DNA of 64,000 bases from Campylobacteraceae bacterium. Lineage in GTDB: Bacteria > Campylobacterota > Campylobacteria > Campylobacterales > Sulfurovaceae. Location: NCBI GenBank assembly GCA_027065385.1, contig JAMOOP010000130.1:20028-84027 (forward strand), read 5' to 3'. Both the position numbers and the translations under genes were made by a program. The notes below the pieces were generated by a model. That model was not told the DNA's origin, searched no databases, and was given only the letters and a program-made list of their open reading frames with translations. Shown here one piece after another: positions 29,571 to 38,780 of this stretch. How positions within the stretch are numbered: position 1 is the stretch's first letter; every line of letters begins with the position of its first letter.

Positions 29571-32500
29571 ATGAAAAAAGAAATAGAATTAGAAATACAA
29601 AAACGGAAAGATATTTATAAATCATCTCCTGATGATATGATTTCTGCATATAATAGAGAACTTGAAACAGAAAAAGAGTACAACGGTAGACAACTTTTAG
29701 AACTTCTTCAAAATGCTGACGATGAAAATTCAGATGAAGTCTATATTGAGTTAAATACTAAAAATAGTCAGCTAATTATTGCTAATAGAGGTACACATTG
29801 TAAATCATTCAGCCTCGATGGTATTAAATCTTTAATGATTTCAAATTTAAGTTCAAAAGTTACAAAAAAATATATAGGGAATAAAGGATTAGGGTTTCGT
29901 TCTATTATAAATTGGAGCAATAAAGTTATTATTAATAGTAATAATCTTGATATTATTTTTTCTAAAGAGATAGTTAATGATATATTTGATGAACTTTTCA
30001 CCAAAGATGATGAAAATAAATTTATTGAAAAGAGAAATTTGCCACAAGGCACAAAACCTATTCCTTTTTTGGCTATGCCAAAAGTAGTTGAAAATATACA
30101 AAATAAATGGATAACAAAAATAACCATAGAGTATAAAGATAGTTTTTTAGATGATATAAAAGAACAGATAAATGACTTAAAAAATGAAATTTTACTTTTT
30201 TTAAATCACTTAGTAAAACTAACGCTTAATATTGATGGAGAAATTAGAGAAGTTATAAAAAAACAAGATAATGAATTTATTTATATAAATAATGAAAAAT
30301 GGACAATATATGAGGATGAAGCTAAACTTCCTAAGAGGTTATGGGAAAAAAAGAATGAAGAAGAATTTTATAATCTAAAACTTGCTCTTAAAGAGGATTA
30401 TGATATTCAAAATAATTTACTTTTTGCCTATTTTCCCACTCATATAAGTATGGATTTTCCTTTTATTATTCATGGTACATTTGATTTAAATAGTTCAAGA
30501 AATAGTATTAATAAAAGTGATAAAAATAGATATATCTTAGAAAAACTTGTATTGTTAATTACAAAAACAGCAAAAGAGTTAACCCAAAATGAAGTAAGTT
30601 ATAAAGCATTAGAATTTTTATTATATAAGGATGAACATCCAACTTTAGAGACATTAGGTTTTTATGAACAGTTAGATAATGCCATAGAAGAATTGGAAAT
30701 CTTTCCTTGTATAGATAATACTTATCGGAAAAGAGAAGATGTAGTTTATATTAGTAATGAATTTTCCAATTTTATAACAAAAGTAAATGCAGTTGACTTA
30801 TTTTCAAATCTTTTAATTTCGACAGAACAAAGCGTTATAGATGTATCTATATATGAACTAAATAATTCCATTTCTACTTCTACTGAGAAACTCAATCTCT
30901 TAAGTCAAAAAATTTCAAATATAGAGGATAGAGTCAATTTAATTTATATTTTTTATCATACATTTAAAAGAGAAAATAAATTGTTGTTTCTCATTGATGA
31001 AAAAAAAGAGTTTATTCCTATAGAAGATAAAGTTTATACTCCTAACTTAGGTGTGCATATTGAAATTCCTAGTTATGTAGATATTAGATTTATACATAAT
31101 GAACTTTATAAAAAATTACTTCAAAAATTTAATGCTACACCTCAACAATTAGTTGAGAAATTAAAGGAAATGACTAATATTGAAAGTTATAATGCAAAAT
31201 CTATTTTAAATAAAATTGTAGTAGCTACGAATAAAGAGTTAAAAAAAGACAATATAGATAAAATAAGAATTATTAAAGAGATGGTATTATCTTTATATTC
31301 TAACTATAAATCTCTTGATAGTAAAATTTTTATTGATGCTAAAGTGCAATTAATTGCAAAAAATAAGAGCATAGTTAAAGCAAATGATTTATACTTATCA
31401 AAAACCTATCCATCTGGAGAATTAACTGAAGAGTTATTTGGAGAAATATTTAAAGATAATCAATTTTTAATTGATATTAATTTTTGGGAATTTAAATATG
31501 AGAATAAAAATGATATTGAAAGCTTTTTTTTATGGTTAGGAGTTAATCAATATACTAAATATAGTATTTCTAATATAAATAAACAATGGGAATATAAAAA
31601 AAATATTTTTAAAAATACAAACTATACAAAAATATATGATGAAGAAATTATACAAATTGATAATATAGAGTTAATTTTGCATTATATATCTAAAGAAAAA
31701 TTATTAACTTGGATTTTATTGGATAGAAAACTTTTTAGTGAGATATTAGATAAAAAGATATATAAATATTTTTATAGAACATACCATTATTTAACAGATA
31801 CCATCTCTTATATTAGATTTCAATTATCGAAAGCTTTTAAAGACTATTTTATAACTACAGATGAAAAATTTTCTAAAATTATAAATGATAATCCAATTAA
31901 TTTTAATTATTATTTATTAAAAAAATATGCTTTATCACAAAGAGATATTGAAAGTTTAATTTTAAAGTTAGGTGCAGTTGAAGAGTTTAAAGAGTTATCA
32001 AAAGATAAAGTCATTGATATTTTAAAAAAATTATCTTTTACATCTCTAAATGGAGAATATACTCAAAGAGTATATCAGTTGGCATATAAAAATTTTTATG
32101 AACAATATTTTTATATTCATCTTGGAGAGATTAATTTATTTGCAAAAAAAGATGGTATTTCTAGTTATTTTAATCAAAATAAAGTTTATTATAGTGGCAA
32201 TACAAAAATACCCAAACAGATTATTAGAAGAAAAGCTATTTTTAATTTTCCAAAAGGATATGGTAGTAAAAAAGTTACAGATTTTTTTGCTATAAATGAT
32301 TTAAGTAAATTAGAACTTAAATTAATTAGTAAAATTCCTATATCTCATTTAACGGATAAATTCAATAAGCTTTTTAAAAGATTAATTCCATTTATTTTAG
32401 CTTATAGGATAAAAGATATTGAAAAAGATAAAACTGCATATAGTGAATTTAATAAATTAAAAAAAATATATTTAATTCTTTGTGAAGAGGTTCGATATGA

Positions 32501-33905
32501 TTTTGAAACTCAAGAGTATGAGTTAGAATATAGTGATTATTTAAAAGATGGAAATGAGTATCTTATTCATGTGAATAGAGATAGTACAATTGATGAGTTA
32601 AGAAATGATTTTGATTTTATTGATACTTTTTCAGATATTTTAGGTTTAGTTTTTGGACTTGAAGAGACAAAAATATTTAGAGATATTATTAAAAATAATA
32701 TCAATTATATTGAAAGAATGATTATTAATAATTTAGGAATAGAAGCATTACATAGAGCTAAATCTATAATGGGAATAGATAATGAAGAAGAATTATTTTG
32801 GAAAATAGTTTATAAATCTCTTAATAGAGAATATATAGATAAATCTAATAATTTATTAGACTTAATAAAAAATGATTTAGAGTTAAAAATAGATATAACA
32901 ACAATAAATTATCAAAATTTAAATGCCAAAAACAGTTTAAAAGTAATAAAAGAGCTATTTATAGAATTAGGATTAGAGGTTGAAAATTATAATAATCACG
33001 AACCATATTATCAACTTAATTTTTCAAAATATCATAATTATAATCTATTAAACTGTTTTCATGATAATCAAAAAAGATTTGAACAGCATCTTTATAAATA
33101 TTGCAAAAAGAACTCAAAAGAGAAAGATTTTTTATTTCTTTTAGATAAATATACTCATAATAGTGAATTTGTAAAAGACAATGTATTAAATATAGATTAT
33201 CAAAATATTGTTCAACAATTTATTAAAGAAAATTTTGAATTTAATATAGATAGTCCAATAGATGAGGTTATAGATTATCAATCAATATACGAAAAAAATA
33301 AATTAGAGATTGATTTTGAAAAGATTAAAGGGCAAAGAGAATATGATAGCCTTTTATATTTTGATAAGTTAGATGAAATTAAAAAATATATAAAAAGTTT
33401 AAAAAAAGAAGAACAGCCCAAGTCAAATAATTCTCCTAAGAAACCCCCTAAACCCATTATTGAAAATCCAAAAATAGAAAAGCCTTTTCTACCTAAAAGA
33501 AATGGAGGAAAAGGAGGTAAGGGTGGAACTTATAATCCTAATAGAGATAGAGCCAAAGAAGATAAAGGGAAAAATGCAGAAAAAAATGTTGTTCAAACGC
33601 TAAAAAAAGAGTTTGGAGAAAATAATGTTGATTGGGTAAATGATGATACTATTGGATATGATATTAAATATAAAAATAAACAAGATATATGGAAATATGT
33701 AGAGGTTAAAGTTTATTCAAATAGTAAATTCTTTTTGAGTAAAAATGAAAAGAGATTTGTAGAGAAAAATAAAGAAAATTATGAGATTTTTTTAGTAGCA
33801 GAAGAAGAGATTTATAGGCTAACAAATATAGATTTTTATGATAGAGATAAATTTATTTTAGAGGCTAATAGTTATGAAGTTTATTATAATATCAAAAAGA
33901 GATAA
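29571..33905 (+). CDS. large sacsin-like (Hsp90-type ATPase) protein with C-terminal DUF3883 nuclease-like domain
   Basis: N-terminus RQLLELLQNADDENSDEVYIEL..ANRGTHCKSFSLDGIKSL..YIGNKGLGFRSIINW; C-terminus GKNAEKNVVQTLKKEFG..GYDIKYKN..KYVEVKVYS. Confidence 0.82.
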   Translation: MKKEIELEIQKRKDIYKSSPDDMISAYNRELETEKEYNGRQLLELLQNADDENSDEVYIELNTKNSQLIIANRGTHCKSFSLDGIKSLMISNLSSKVTKKYIGNKGLGFRSIINWSNKVIINSNNLDIIFSKEIVNDIFDELFTKDDENKFIEKRNLPQGTKPIPFLAMPKVVENIQNKWITKITIEYKDSFLDDIKEQINDLKNEILLFLNHLVKLTLNIDGEIREVIKKQDNEFIYINNEKWTIYEDEAKLPKRLWEKKNEEEFYNLKLALKEDYDIQNNLLFAYFPTHISMDFPFIIHGTFDLNSSRNSINKSDKNRYILEKLVLLITKTAKELTQNEVSYKALEFLLYKDEHPTLETLGFYEQLDNAIEELEIFPCIDNTYRKREDVVYISNEFSNFITKVNAVDLFSNLLISTEQSVIDVSIYELNNSISTSTEKLNLLSQKISNIEDRVNLIYIFYHTFKRENKLLFLIDEKKEFIPIEDKVYTPNLGVHIEIPSYVDIRFIHNELYKKLLQKFNATPQQLVEKLKEMTNIESYNAKSILNKIVVATNKELKKDNIDKIRIIKEMVLSLYSNYKSLDSKIFIDAKVQLIAKNKSIVKANDLYLSKTYPSGELTEELFGEIFKDNQFLIDINFWEFKYENKNDIESFFLWLGVNQYTKYSISNINKQWEYKKNIFKNTNYTKIYDEEIIQIDNIELILHYISKEKLLTWILLDRKLFSEILDKKIYKYFYRTYHYLTDTISYIRFQLSKAFKDYFITTDEKFSKIINDNPINFNYYLLKKYALSQRDIESLILKLGAVEEFKELSKDKVIDILKKLSFTSLNGEYTQRVYQLAYKNFYEQYFYIHLGEINLFAKKDGISSYFNQNKVYYSGNTKIPKQIIRRKAIFNFPKGYGSKKVTDFFAINDLSKLELKLISKIPISHLTDKFNKLFKRLIPFILAYRIKDIEKDKTAYSEFNKLKKIYLILCEEVRYDFETQEYELEYSDYLKDGNEYLIHVNRDSTIDELRNDFDFIDTFSDILGLVFGLEETKIFRDIIKNNINYIERMIINNLGIEALHRAKSIMGIDNEEELFWKIVYKSLNREYIDKSNNLLDLIKNDLELKIDITTINYQNLNAKNSLKVIKELFIELGLEVENYNNHEPYYQLNFSKYHNYNLLNCFHDNQKRFEQHLYKYCKKNSKEKDFLFLLDKYTHNSEFVKDNVLNIDYQNIVQQFIKENFEFNIDSPIDEVIDYQSIYEKNKLEIDFEKIKGQREYDSLLYFDKLDEIKKYIKSLKKEEQPKSNNSPKKPPKPIIENPKIEKPFLPKRNGGKGGKGGTYNPNRDRAKEDKGKNAEKNVVQTLKKEFGENNVDWVNDDTIGYDIKYKNKQDIWKYVEVKVYSNSKFFLSKNEKRFVEKNKENYEIFLVAEEEIYRLTNIDFYDRDKFILEANSYEVYYNIKKR

Positions 33906-33907
33906 TT

Positions 33908-34996
33908 ATGCAATTAATAGATAAATTTGAAACCCTTATATTTCAAATAGAAGAGATTCATAATATATTGCAAAATAGAGCAATTAAAAGTGTTAGTAGA
34001 AATTTAACTATTCGTAATTGGCTTATTGGTTATTATATTATTGAGTATGAACAAAAAGGGGAAGATAGAGCTAAGTATGGTGATAGGGTTATAGATAATT
34101 TAGTAAAAAGATTAAAACATATAAAAGGAATGTCAAAAAGTAATCTTAAACTATTTAGACAATTCTATACCTCATATCCACAGATAATAGAGGTTATATC
34201 AAATGATTTTAAACAGATAAATCAAAAAAGCCTGACACTGTCTGACCAATTTATAATTCCTACAGAAAAACTTATAAATAGTTTCTCTTTTAGTCATTTT
34301 ATTGAACTCTTAAAAATTAACGAACCAACTAAACGCCTATTTTATGAGATTGAAGGAGTTAAAGGAAATTGGAGTGTGCGAGAATTAAGAAGACAGATAA
34401 ATTCGGCAACTTATGAAAGAATAGGATTATCTAAAGATAAAAAAGATATGATTAAAACTATTCAATCTAAAAGTGAAACTATATTACCTCAACAGATTAT
34501 TAAAGACCCATATATATTAGAATTTACAGGTTTAGAAGAGAAGATAAAATATAGTGAAAATGATTTAGAAGAGGCACTACTTAATCATTTTCAAGATTTT
34601 TTATTGGAACTTGGTAATGGTTTCTGTTTTGAGGCTAGACAAAAGAGAATTTCAATAGATAATGAGCATGATAGAGTTGATTTAGTATTTTATCATCGTA
34701 TTTTAAAATGTCATATTCTTATAGATTTAAAGATACGAGAGTTCTCTTATGCTGATATTGGGCAGATGAATTTTTATTTAAACTTTTACAAAAATGAGAT
34801 AATTCAGAAGACAGATAATCCACCTATTGGATTAATATTATGTGCCAATAAAAATAAAACTAAAGTTGAATATGCTACAGCAGGATTAGATAATCAACTT
34901 TTTGTATCAAAATATAAAATAAATTTACCATCAATTAAAAAAATAGAAACTTTTTTACATGATGAATTTATTAATCTAAATAAAGGATTGAAATGA
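33908..34996 (+). CDS. DUF1016 / PDDEXK nuclease (YhcG-like) protein
   Basis: LTIRNWLIGYYIIEYEQKGEDRAKYGDRVIDNLVKRLKHIKGMSKSNLKLFRQFY; DRVDLVFYHRILKCHILIDLKIREFSYADIGQMNFYLNFY. Confidence 0.88.
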   Translation: MQLIDKFETLIFQIEEIHNILQNRAIKSVSRNLTIRNWLIGYYIIEYEQKGEDRAKYGDRVIDNLVKRLKHIKGMSKSNLKLFRQFYTSYPQIIEVISNDFKQINQKSLTLSDQFIIPTEKLINSFSFSHFIELLKINEPTKRLFYEIEGVKGNWSVRELRRQINSATYERIGLSKDKKDMIKTIQSKSETILPQQIIKDPYILEFTGLEEKIKYSENDLEEALLNHFQDFLLELGNGFCFEARQKRISIDNEHDRVDLVFYHRILKCHILIDLKIREFSYADIGQMNFYLNFYKNEIIQKTDNPPIGLILCANKNKTKVEYATAGLDNQLFVSKYKINLPSIKKIETFLHDEFINLNKGLK

Positions 34997-35541
34997 TAGA
35001 AATTTTAAAAAAACAGTACGAAATAGAAGAAAAAGGTAATAGACTCTTTAAAATCAATATAGAAAAAGATAAGCTCTTAAATACTATAGATTTTATTAGT
35101 CTAAATAGTAACTTTATAACACTATCTCAAATAGCTTGTGCTGATTGGATAGAAGATGAGATTTTTAGTTTAAATTATATTTTAACTACTGATAGAAGAG
35201 ATAAAAATTTAATGGTTGAGGTTAATATTCCAAGAGTTGATAGTAAACTTCCAACCCTTTTAAATCTTTTTCCACAAGCTGAAGTTATGGAGAGAGATTT
35301 ACATGAGATGTATGGTATTGATTTTATTGGAAACCCTACTCTATACGATTTTGCTCTTGAAGATTGGAAAGAGATACCACCTTTAAGAAGAGAGTTTGAT
35401 ACTTTAGAGTATGTAAATAGTAACTTTGAATTTAGAAAAGGTAGAGAAGATAATAGAGATGTTAAGGTTGAGATAAAAAGAAGAAGAGCCGAAGCTAAAA
35501 AATTAAAAGCTAAAAAGGAGGCTAAAAATGGTAGCAGATAA
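34993..35541 (+). CDS. NuoC/MbhK-like subunit
   Basis: PRVDSKLPTLLNLFPQAEVMERDLHEMYGIDFIGNP..PPLRREFD. Confidence 0.88.
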   Translation: MIEILKKQYEIEEKGNRLFKINIEKDKLLNTIDFISLNSNFITLSQIACADWIEDEIFSLNYILTTDRRDKNLMVEVNIPRVDSKLPTLLNLFPQAEVMERDLHEMYGIDFIGNPTLYDFALEDWKEIPPLRREFDTLEYVNSNFEFRKGREDNRDVKVEIKRRRAEAKKLKAKKEAKNGSR

Positions 35542-36640
35542 TAGACTAATAAAAATCTATCATGGTCCTCAACACCCTGGTATTACTGGAAATATGAGTG
35601 TAGAGTTAGACCTTTTAGGAGAGACTATAAAAGGGGCTAGAACTCATGTAGGGTATCTGCACCGAGGGTTTGAAAAGTTGGTTGAGAGAAGAACTATTAT
35701 TCAAGCCTTTACTATAGTTTGTAGAATTTGTGTGCCTGAACCTGACCCAAATGAGGAGAATTTTGCAAGAGCCATTGAAAATTTAGCAGGTATTGAAATA
35801 AGTGATAGGGCAAAATATATTAGAACTATGGTTTTAGAGATGGCTAGAATTGCCTCTTTAATGTTATGGATTGGAGGACAGAGTGGCTCTATTGGACTTG
35901 GAACTGTTGGGCAGTGGAGTATATATGATAGAGATTTAATCTTAGACCTTTTTGAAGAGTTAACAGGAGGTAGAGTATATCACATGTATATTTACCCTGG
36001 GGGAGTTAGAAGAGAACTTCCTAATGGATTTTTAGAGAAACTTTCTCAACTTTTAGACTATTTGGAGAAGAGACTTCCACTATATGATAGTATCTTTTTT
36101 GAAAATAGCACCTTTAAAAAAAGAGCTATAGGGGTTGGAGTTGTTAAAAAAGAGGAGGCTTTAAAAAATGGGTATGTAGGGCAAGTTTTAAGAGGTTGTG
36201 GAATTAAAAGAGATGTAAGACGAGATAATCCATATTTGGTTTATAATAGTCTTGATTTTGAAATTCCAACTTTTGAGGGGTGTGATGTCTATGCTAGAGC
36301 AATGGTAAGAAGAGCTGAAATTAGAGAGTCTATTAAGATACTTAGACAAGTAATTAAACAGATGCCAAAAGAGGGACTAATTATGCAAAAGCTCCCAAAA
36401 CATAGAAAATTTAAAATCCCAAAAAATGATACATTAGTCTCAACCGAGTCAGCTAGAGGAGAATTTAATTATTATATGGCAGGAGATGGAACAGAGAAAA
36501 TTAGAAGAATGCAAGTAAGAGGTGCTTCACTTATTCATGGATTTACACTTTTAGAGAAACTTCTAATAGATGAAGAGCTTTCAAATGTGGCTATGATTAT
36601 GAATTCACTCGGTATCTGCCCACCTGAAATTGAAAGATAG
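35528..36640 (+). CDS. NuoD / [NiFe]-hydrogenase-large-subunit-like (group-4-like) protein with CxxE motifs
   Basis: YHGPQHPGITGNMSVELDLLGETI, VGYLHRGFEKLVERRT, CRICVPEP, C-terminal GICPPEIER. Confidence 0.9.
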   Translation: MVADNRLIKIYHGPQHPGITGNMSVELDLLGETIKGARTHVGYLHRGFEKLVERRTIIQAFTIVCRICVPEPDPNEENFARAIENLAGIEISDRAKYIRTMVLEMARIASLMLWIGGQSGSIGLGTVGQWSIYDRDLILDLFEELTGGRVYHMYIYPGGVRRELPNGFLEKLSQLLDYLEKRLPLYDSIFFENSTFKKRAIGVGVVKKEEALKNGYVGQVLRGCGIKRDVRRDNPYLVYNSLDFEIPTFEGCDVYARAMVRRAEIRESIKILRQVIKQMPKEGLIMQKLPKHRKFKIPKNDTLVSTESARGEFNYYMAGDGTEKIRRMQVRGASLIHGFTLLEKLLIDEELSNVAMIMNSLGICPPEIER

Positions 36641-36649
36641 GAGAGAGAT

Positions 36650-37042
36650 ATGAAATTTAATTTAGATATAAAAGGAACAATAGCCCCATTTAATGCCATA
36701 GCACAACTTTTTGAACAGCCCAATACTATCTGTTATCCTAGTGAAAAGAAAGATACTATAAGTGGATATAGAGGATTTCACACTAATCTATTAACAAGTT
36801 GTATTGGGTGTGCAAATTGTCAAGATGTCTGTATGAATGAGGCTATAGATATGATACCAATAGAAGAGGATAAAAATCCAAAAAATAGTAGTGGGTGTAT
36901 TCCAAGAATAGATTATGGAAGATGTTGTTGGTGTAGTCTATGTACTGATGTTTGTCCTCCTAGCTCTCTTAAATTAGAAGATGATTGTATTTTTGCAACT
37001 GATAGTAGCAATAATTTTTTATATATGCCAAAGGATAAATAA
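36650..37042 (+). CDS. NuoI/MbhN-like 2[4Fe-4S] ferredoxin subunit
   Basis: CIGCANCQDVC and CCWCSLCTDVCPPSSL. Confidence 0.88.
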   Translation: MKFNLDIKGTIAPFNAIAQLFEQPNTICYPSEKKDTISGYRGFHTNLLTSCIGCANCQDVCMNEAIDMIPIEEDKNPKNSSGCIPRIDYGRCCWCSLCTDVCPPSSLKLEDDCIFATDSSNNFLYMPKDK

Positions 37043-37500
37043 TGTTAGCAAAATTTATATTACTTTTTATAGTTTGGATAGGACTTACAAACTCGTTAAA
37101 TATTCAAGAGTTAATAGTTGGAGCAGTAGTAGCTTTTACTGTTGCTAGATTTTTTACTCCAAACAGAGAGCTACATTTAAGGAAATTGGCTTTAAAATAT
37201 ATTAAATTTATTCCAATATTTTTAAAAAATTTAGTTCAATCAAATATAGCTGTAGCTAAAATTGTTTTAAATCCAAAATTACCAATTAATACAGGTATAG
37301 TTAAACTTCAAACCTCTTTAAAAGATGATTATGATAAGTTAATTTTAGCAAATGCCATAACTCTAACACCTGGTACAATTACTGTAGAGCTTAGAGATAA
37401 AGAGCTTTTTATCCATATTTTAAATATGGGTAGTTTAGATAGGGAGGTTTTACAAAAAGAGATTGTTGATGAATTAGAGAGAGGTATAACGCACAATTAA
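37042..37500 (+). CDS. MnhE/MrpE-like subunit
   Basis: NIQELIVGAVVAFTVARFF..LANAITLTPGTITVELRDKELFIHIL. Confidence 0.88.
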   Translation: MLAKFILLFIVWIGLTNSLNIQELIVGAVVAFTVARFFTPNRELHLRKLALKYIKFIPIFLKNLVQSNIAVAKIVLNPKLPINTGIVKLQTSLKDDYDKLILANAITLTPGTITVELRDKELFIHILNMGSLDREVLQKEIVDELERGITHN

Positions 37501-37512
37501 ATAGTGCGTTAT
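37486..37512. terminator. hairpin between convergent operons
   Basis: ATAACGCAC-(9 nt)-GTGCGTTAT perfect inverted repeat. Confidence 0.55.
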
Positions 37513-37520
37513 AATCTTTC

Positions 37521-38780
37521 TTATTTCACAGCTTTTCCTAAATCCCACATAGGCATAAATATTCCTAGTGCCATTAAAAGAACTAATCCTGCAATAAAAA
37601 AGAGCATAATAGGCTCAATATAGGCTGCTAAGTTATCAATAAGGTCTTGAAATCTACTATCATAATAACCTGTTACTTTTTCTAACATGGCATCTAACTG
37701 TCCACTTGTCTCCCCTGCTCTTATCATCTGTAGAAGCATATTTTCAAATAGTTCAGTCTGTTCAAAAGCGTCTGATAATGATATACCTCTTGATATATTT
37801 GCATTTACAGTTAAGAGTTTCTGTTTAATATATAGGTTATCTACCATATCAACAGCAGTATCTAAAGCCTCCGATACTGGAATACCTGATTTTACTAACT
37901 CGCCAAATACTAAAGTGTATTTGTGCATTGTAGCAAAAAATATAATTTTATGAATAAGATAAAATCTTGGGTGTATTAATATCTTGTCAACTTTATATTT
38001 AAAATCTCTATTGGTTTTATAGGCGTGTATAAATAGAAATATTGTACTAGCTAAAAAGGCTAATACATATAGACCATAATTATTTAAAATATTTTCCAAA
38101 AATAGAAGTATTTGTGTAGGAACTGGTAACTCTGCTTTAAACTTCTCAAATATCTCTTTAAATTTAGGAACAACAACCATAATCAAAATGGTAAATGCTA
38201 CTCCCATAGCAGCCAAAGTAATAAGAGGTGTACGGATTGCTTTTTTAAACTTTTTAGTATTATCTCTAATGGATTCTAATATATCTGCTAGTTTATGGTA
38301 TGCTCCTGCTATATTACCTGTTTTTTCTCCTAGATTTGTCATGGCTAAAGCTACATGACCAAAATCCTCTTTAAATGGTTCTATTGAGTCACTAATTCCT
38401 TTACCTGCATTAATATCATTACTAATAGTTGTATATATCTTTTTTAACTTCTCATTTTCTGTATTTTTAGCCACCTCATCAATAGAGTCATGAATAGATA
38501 TACCAGCATCTGTCATAACAGCTATCTGTCTTATTGATGAGATTTTATTTCCAATATCTATTTTAGGTTCAAAAGAACCCTTTAATCCTCCTAGCATATC
38601 AGCTATTTTTGAACCAAAATCTGGTGTTGTCTCTTCAGCTTTTATTATATTAAATCCACTAAACTCTTGTTTTGCTGTCCTAATTGCACTTATTTTACTC
38701 TTTGCTTTTATAACCTCTTGTGTTCTTTTGCCTCTATGGCTCATTGTCACTTTATAGTAGTTCATTAACCTACCTCGCAA
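37521..38780 (-). CDS. type II secretion/competence system F protein (CtsF-like)
   Basis: Two GspF domains (AVMTDAGISIHDSIDEVAKNTENEKLKKI; GELVKSGIPVSEALDTAVDMVDN). Confidence 0.88.
   Translation of the reverse strand: MRGRLMNYYKVTMSHRGKRTQEVIKAKSKISAIRTAKQEFSGFNIIKAEETTPDFGSKIADMLGGLKGSFEPKIDIGNKISSIRQIAVMTDAGISIHDSIDEVAKNTENEKLKKIYTTISNDINAGKGISDSIEPFKEDFGHVALAMTNLGEKTGNIAGAYHKLADILESIRDNTKKFKKAIRTPLITLAAMGVAFTILIMVVVPKFKEIFEKFKAELPVPTQILLFLENILNNYGLYVLAFLASTIFLFIHAYKTNRDFKYKVDKILIHPRFYLIHKIIFFATMHKYTLVFGELVKSGIPVSEALDTAVDMVDNLYIKQKLLTVNANISRGISLSDAFEQTELFENMLLQMIRAGETSGQLDAMLEKVTGYYDSRFQDLIDNLAAYIEPIMLFFIAGLVLLMALGIFMPMWDLGKAVK

Noticed and set aside
29768-30127. Antisense ORFs in the sacsin-like ATPase N-terminus
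   Set aside because: Overlap conserved ATPase motifs on the plus strand; hydrophobic low-complexity translations.
32050-32295. 81-aa plus-strand ORF in another frame inside the 1444-aa gene
   Set aside because: Low-complexity Ile/Phe/Lys sequence expected by chance in AT-rich DNA.
27081-34996. Insertion considered as a classical mobile element (integrase, transposase, tRNA att site)
   Set aside because: No integrase, transposase or terminal inverted repeats seen, and the tRNA array is about 10 kb away; only the 11-bp direct repeat supports mobility.
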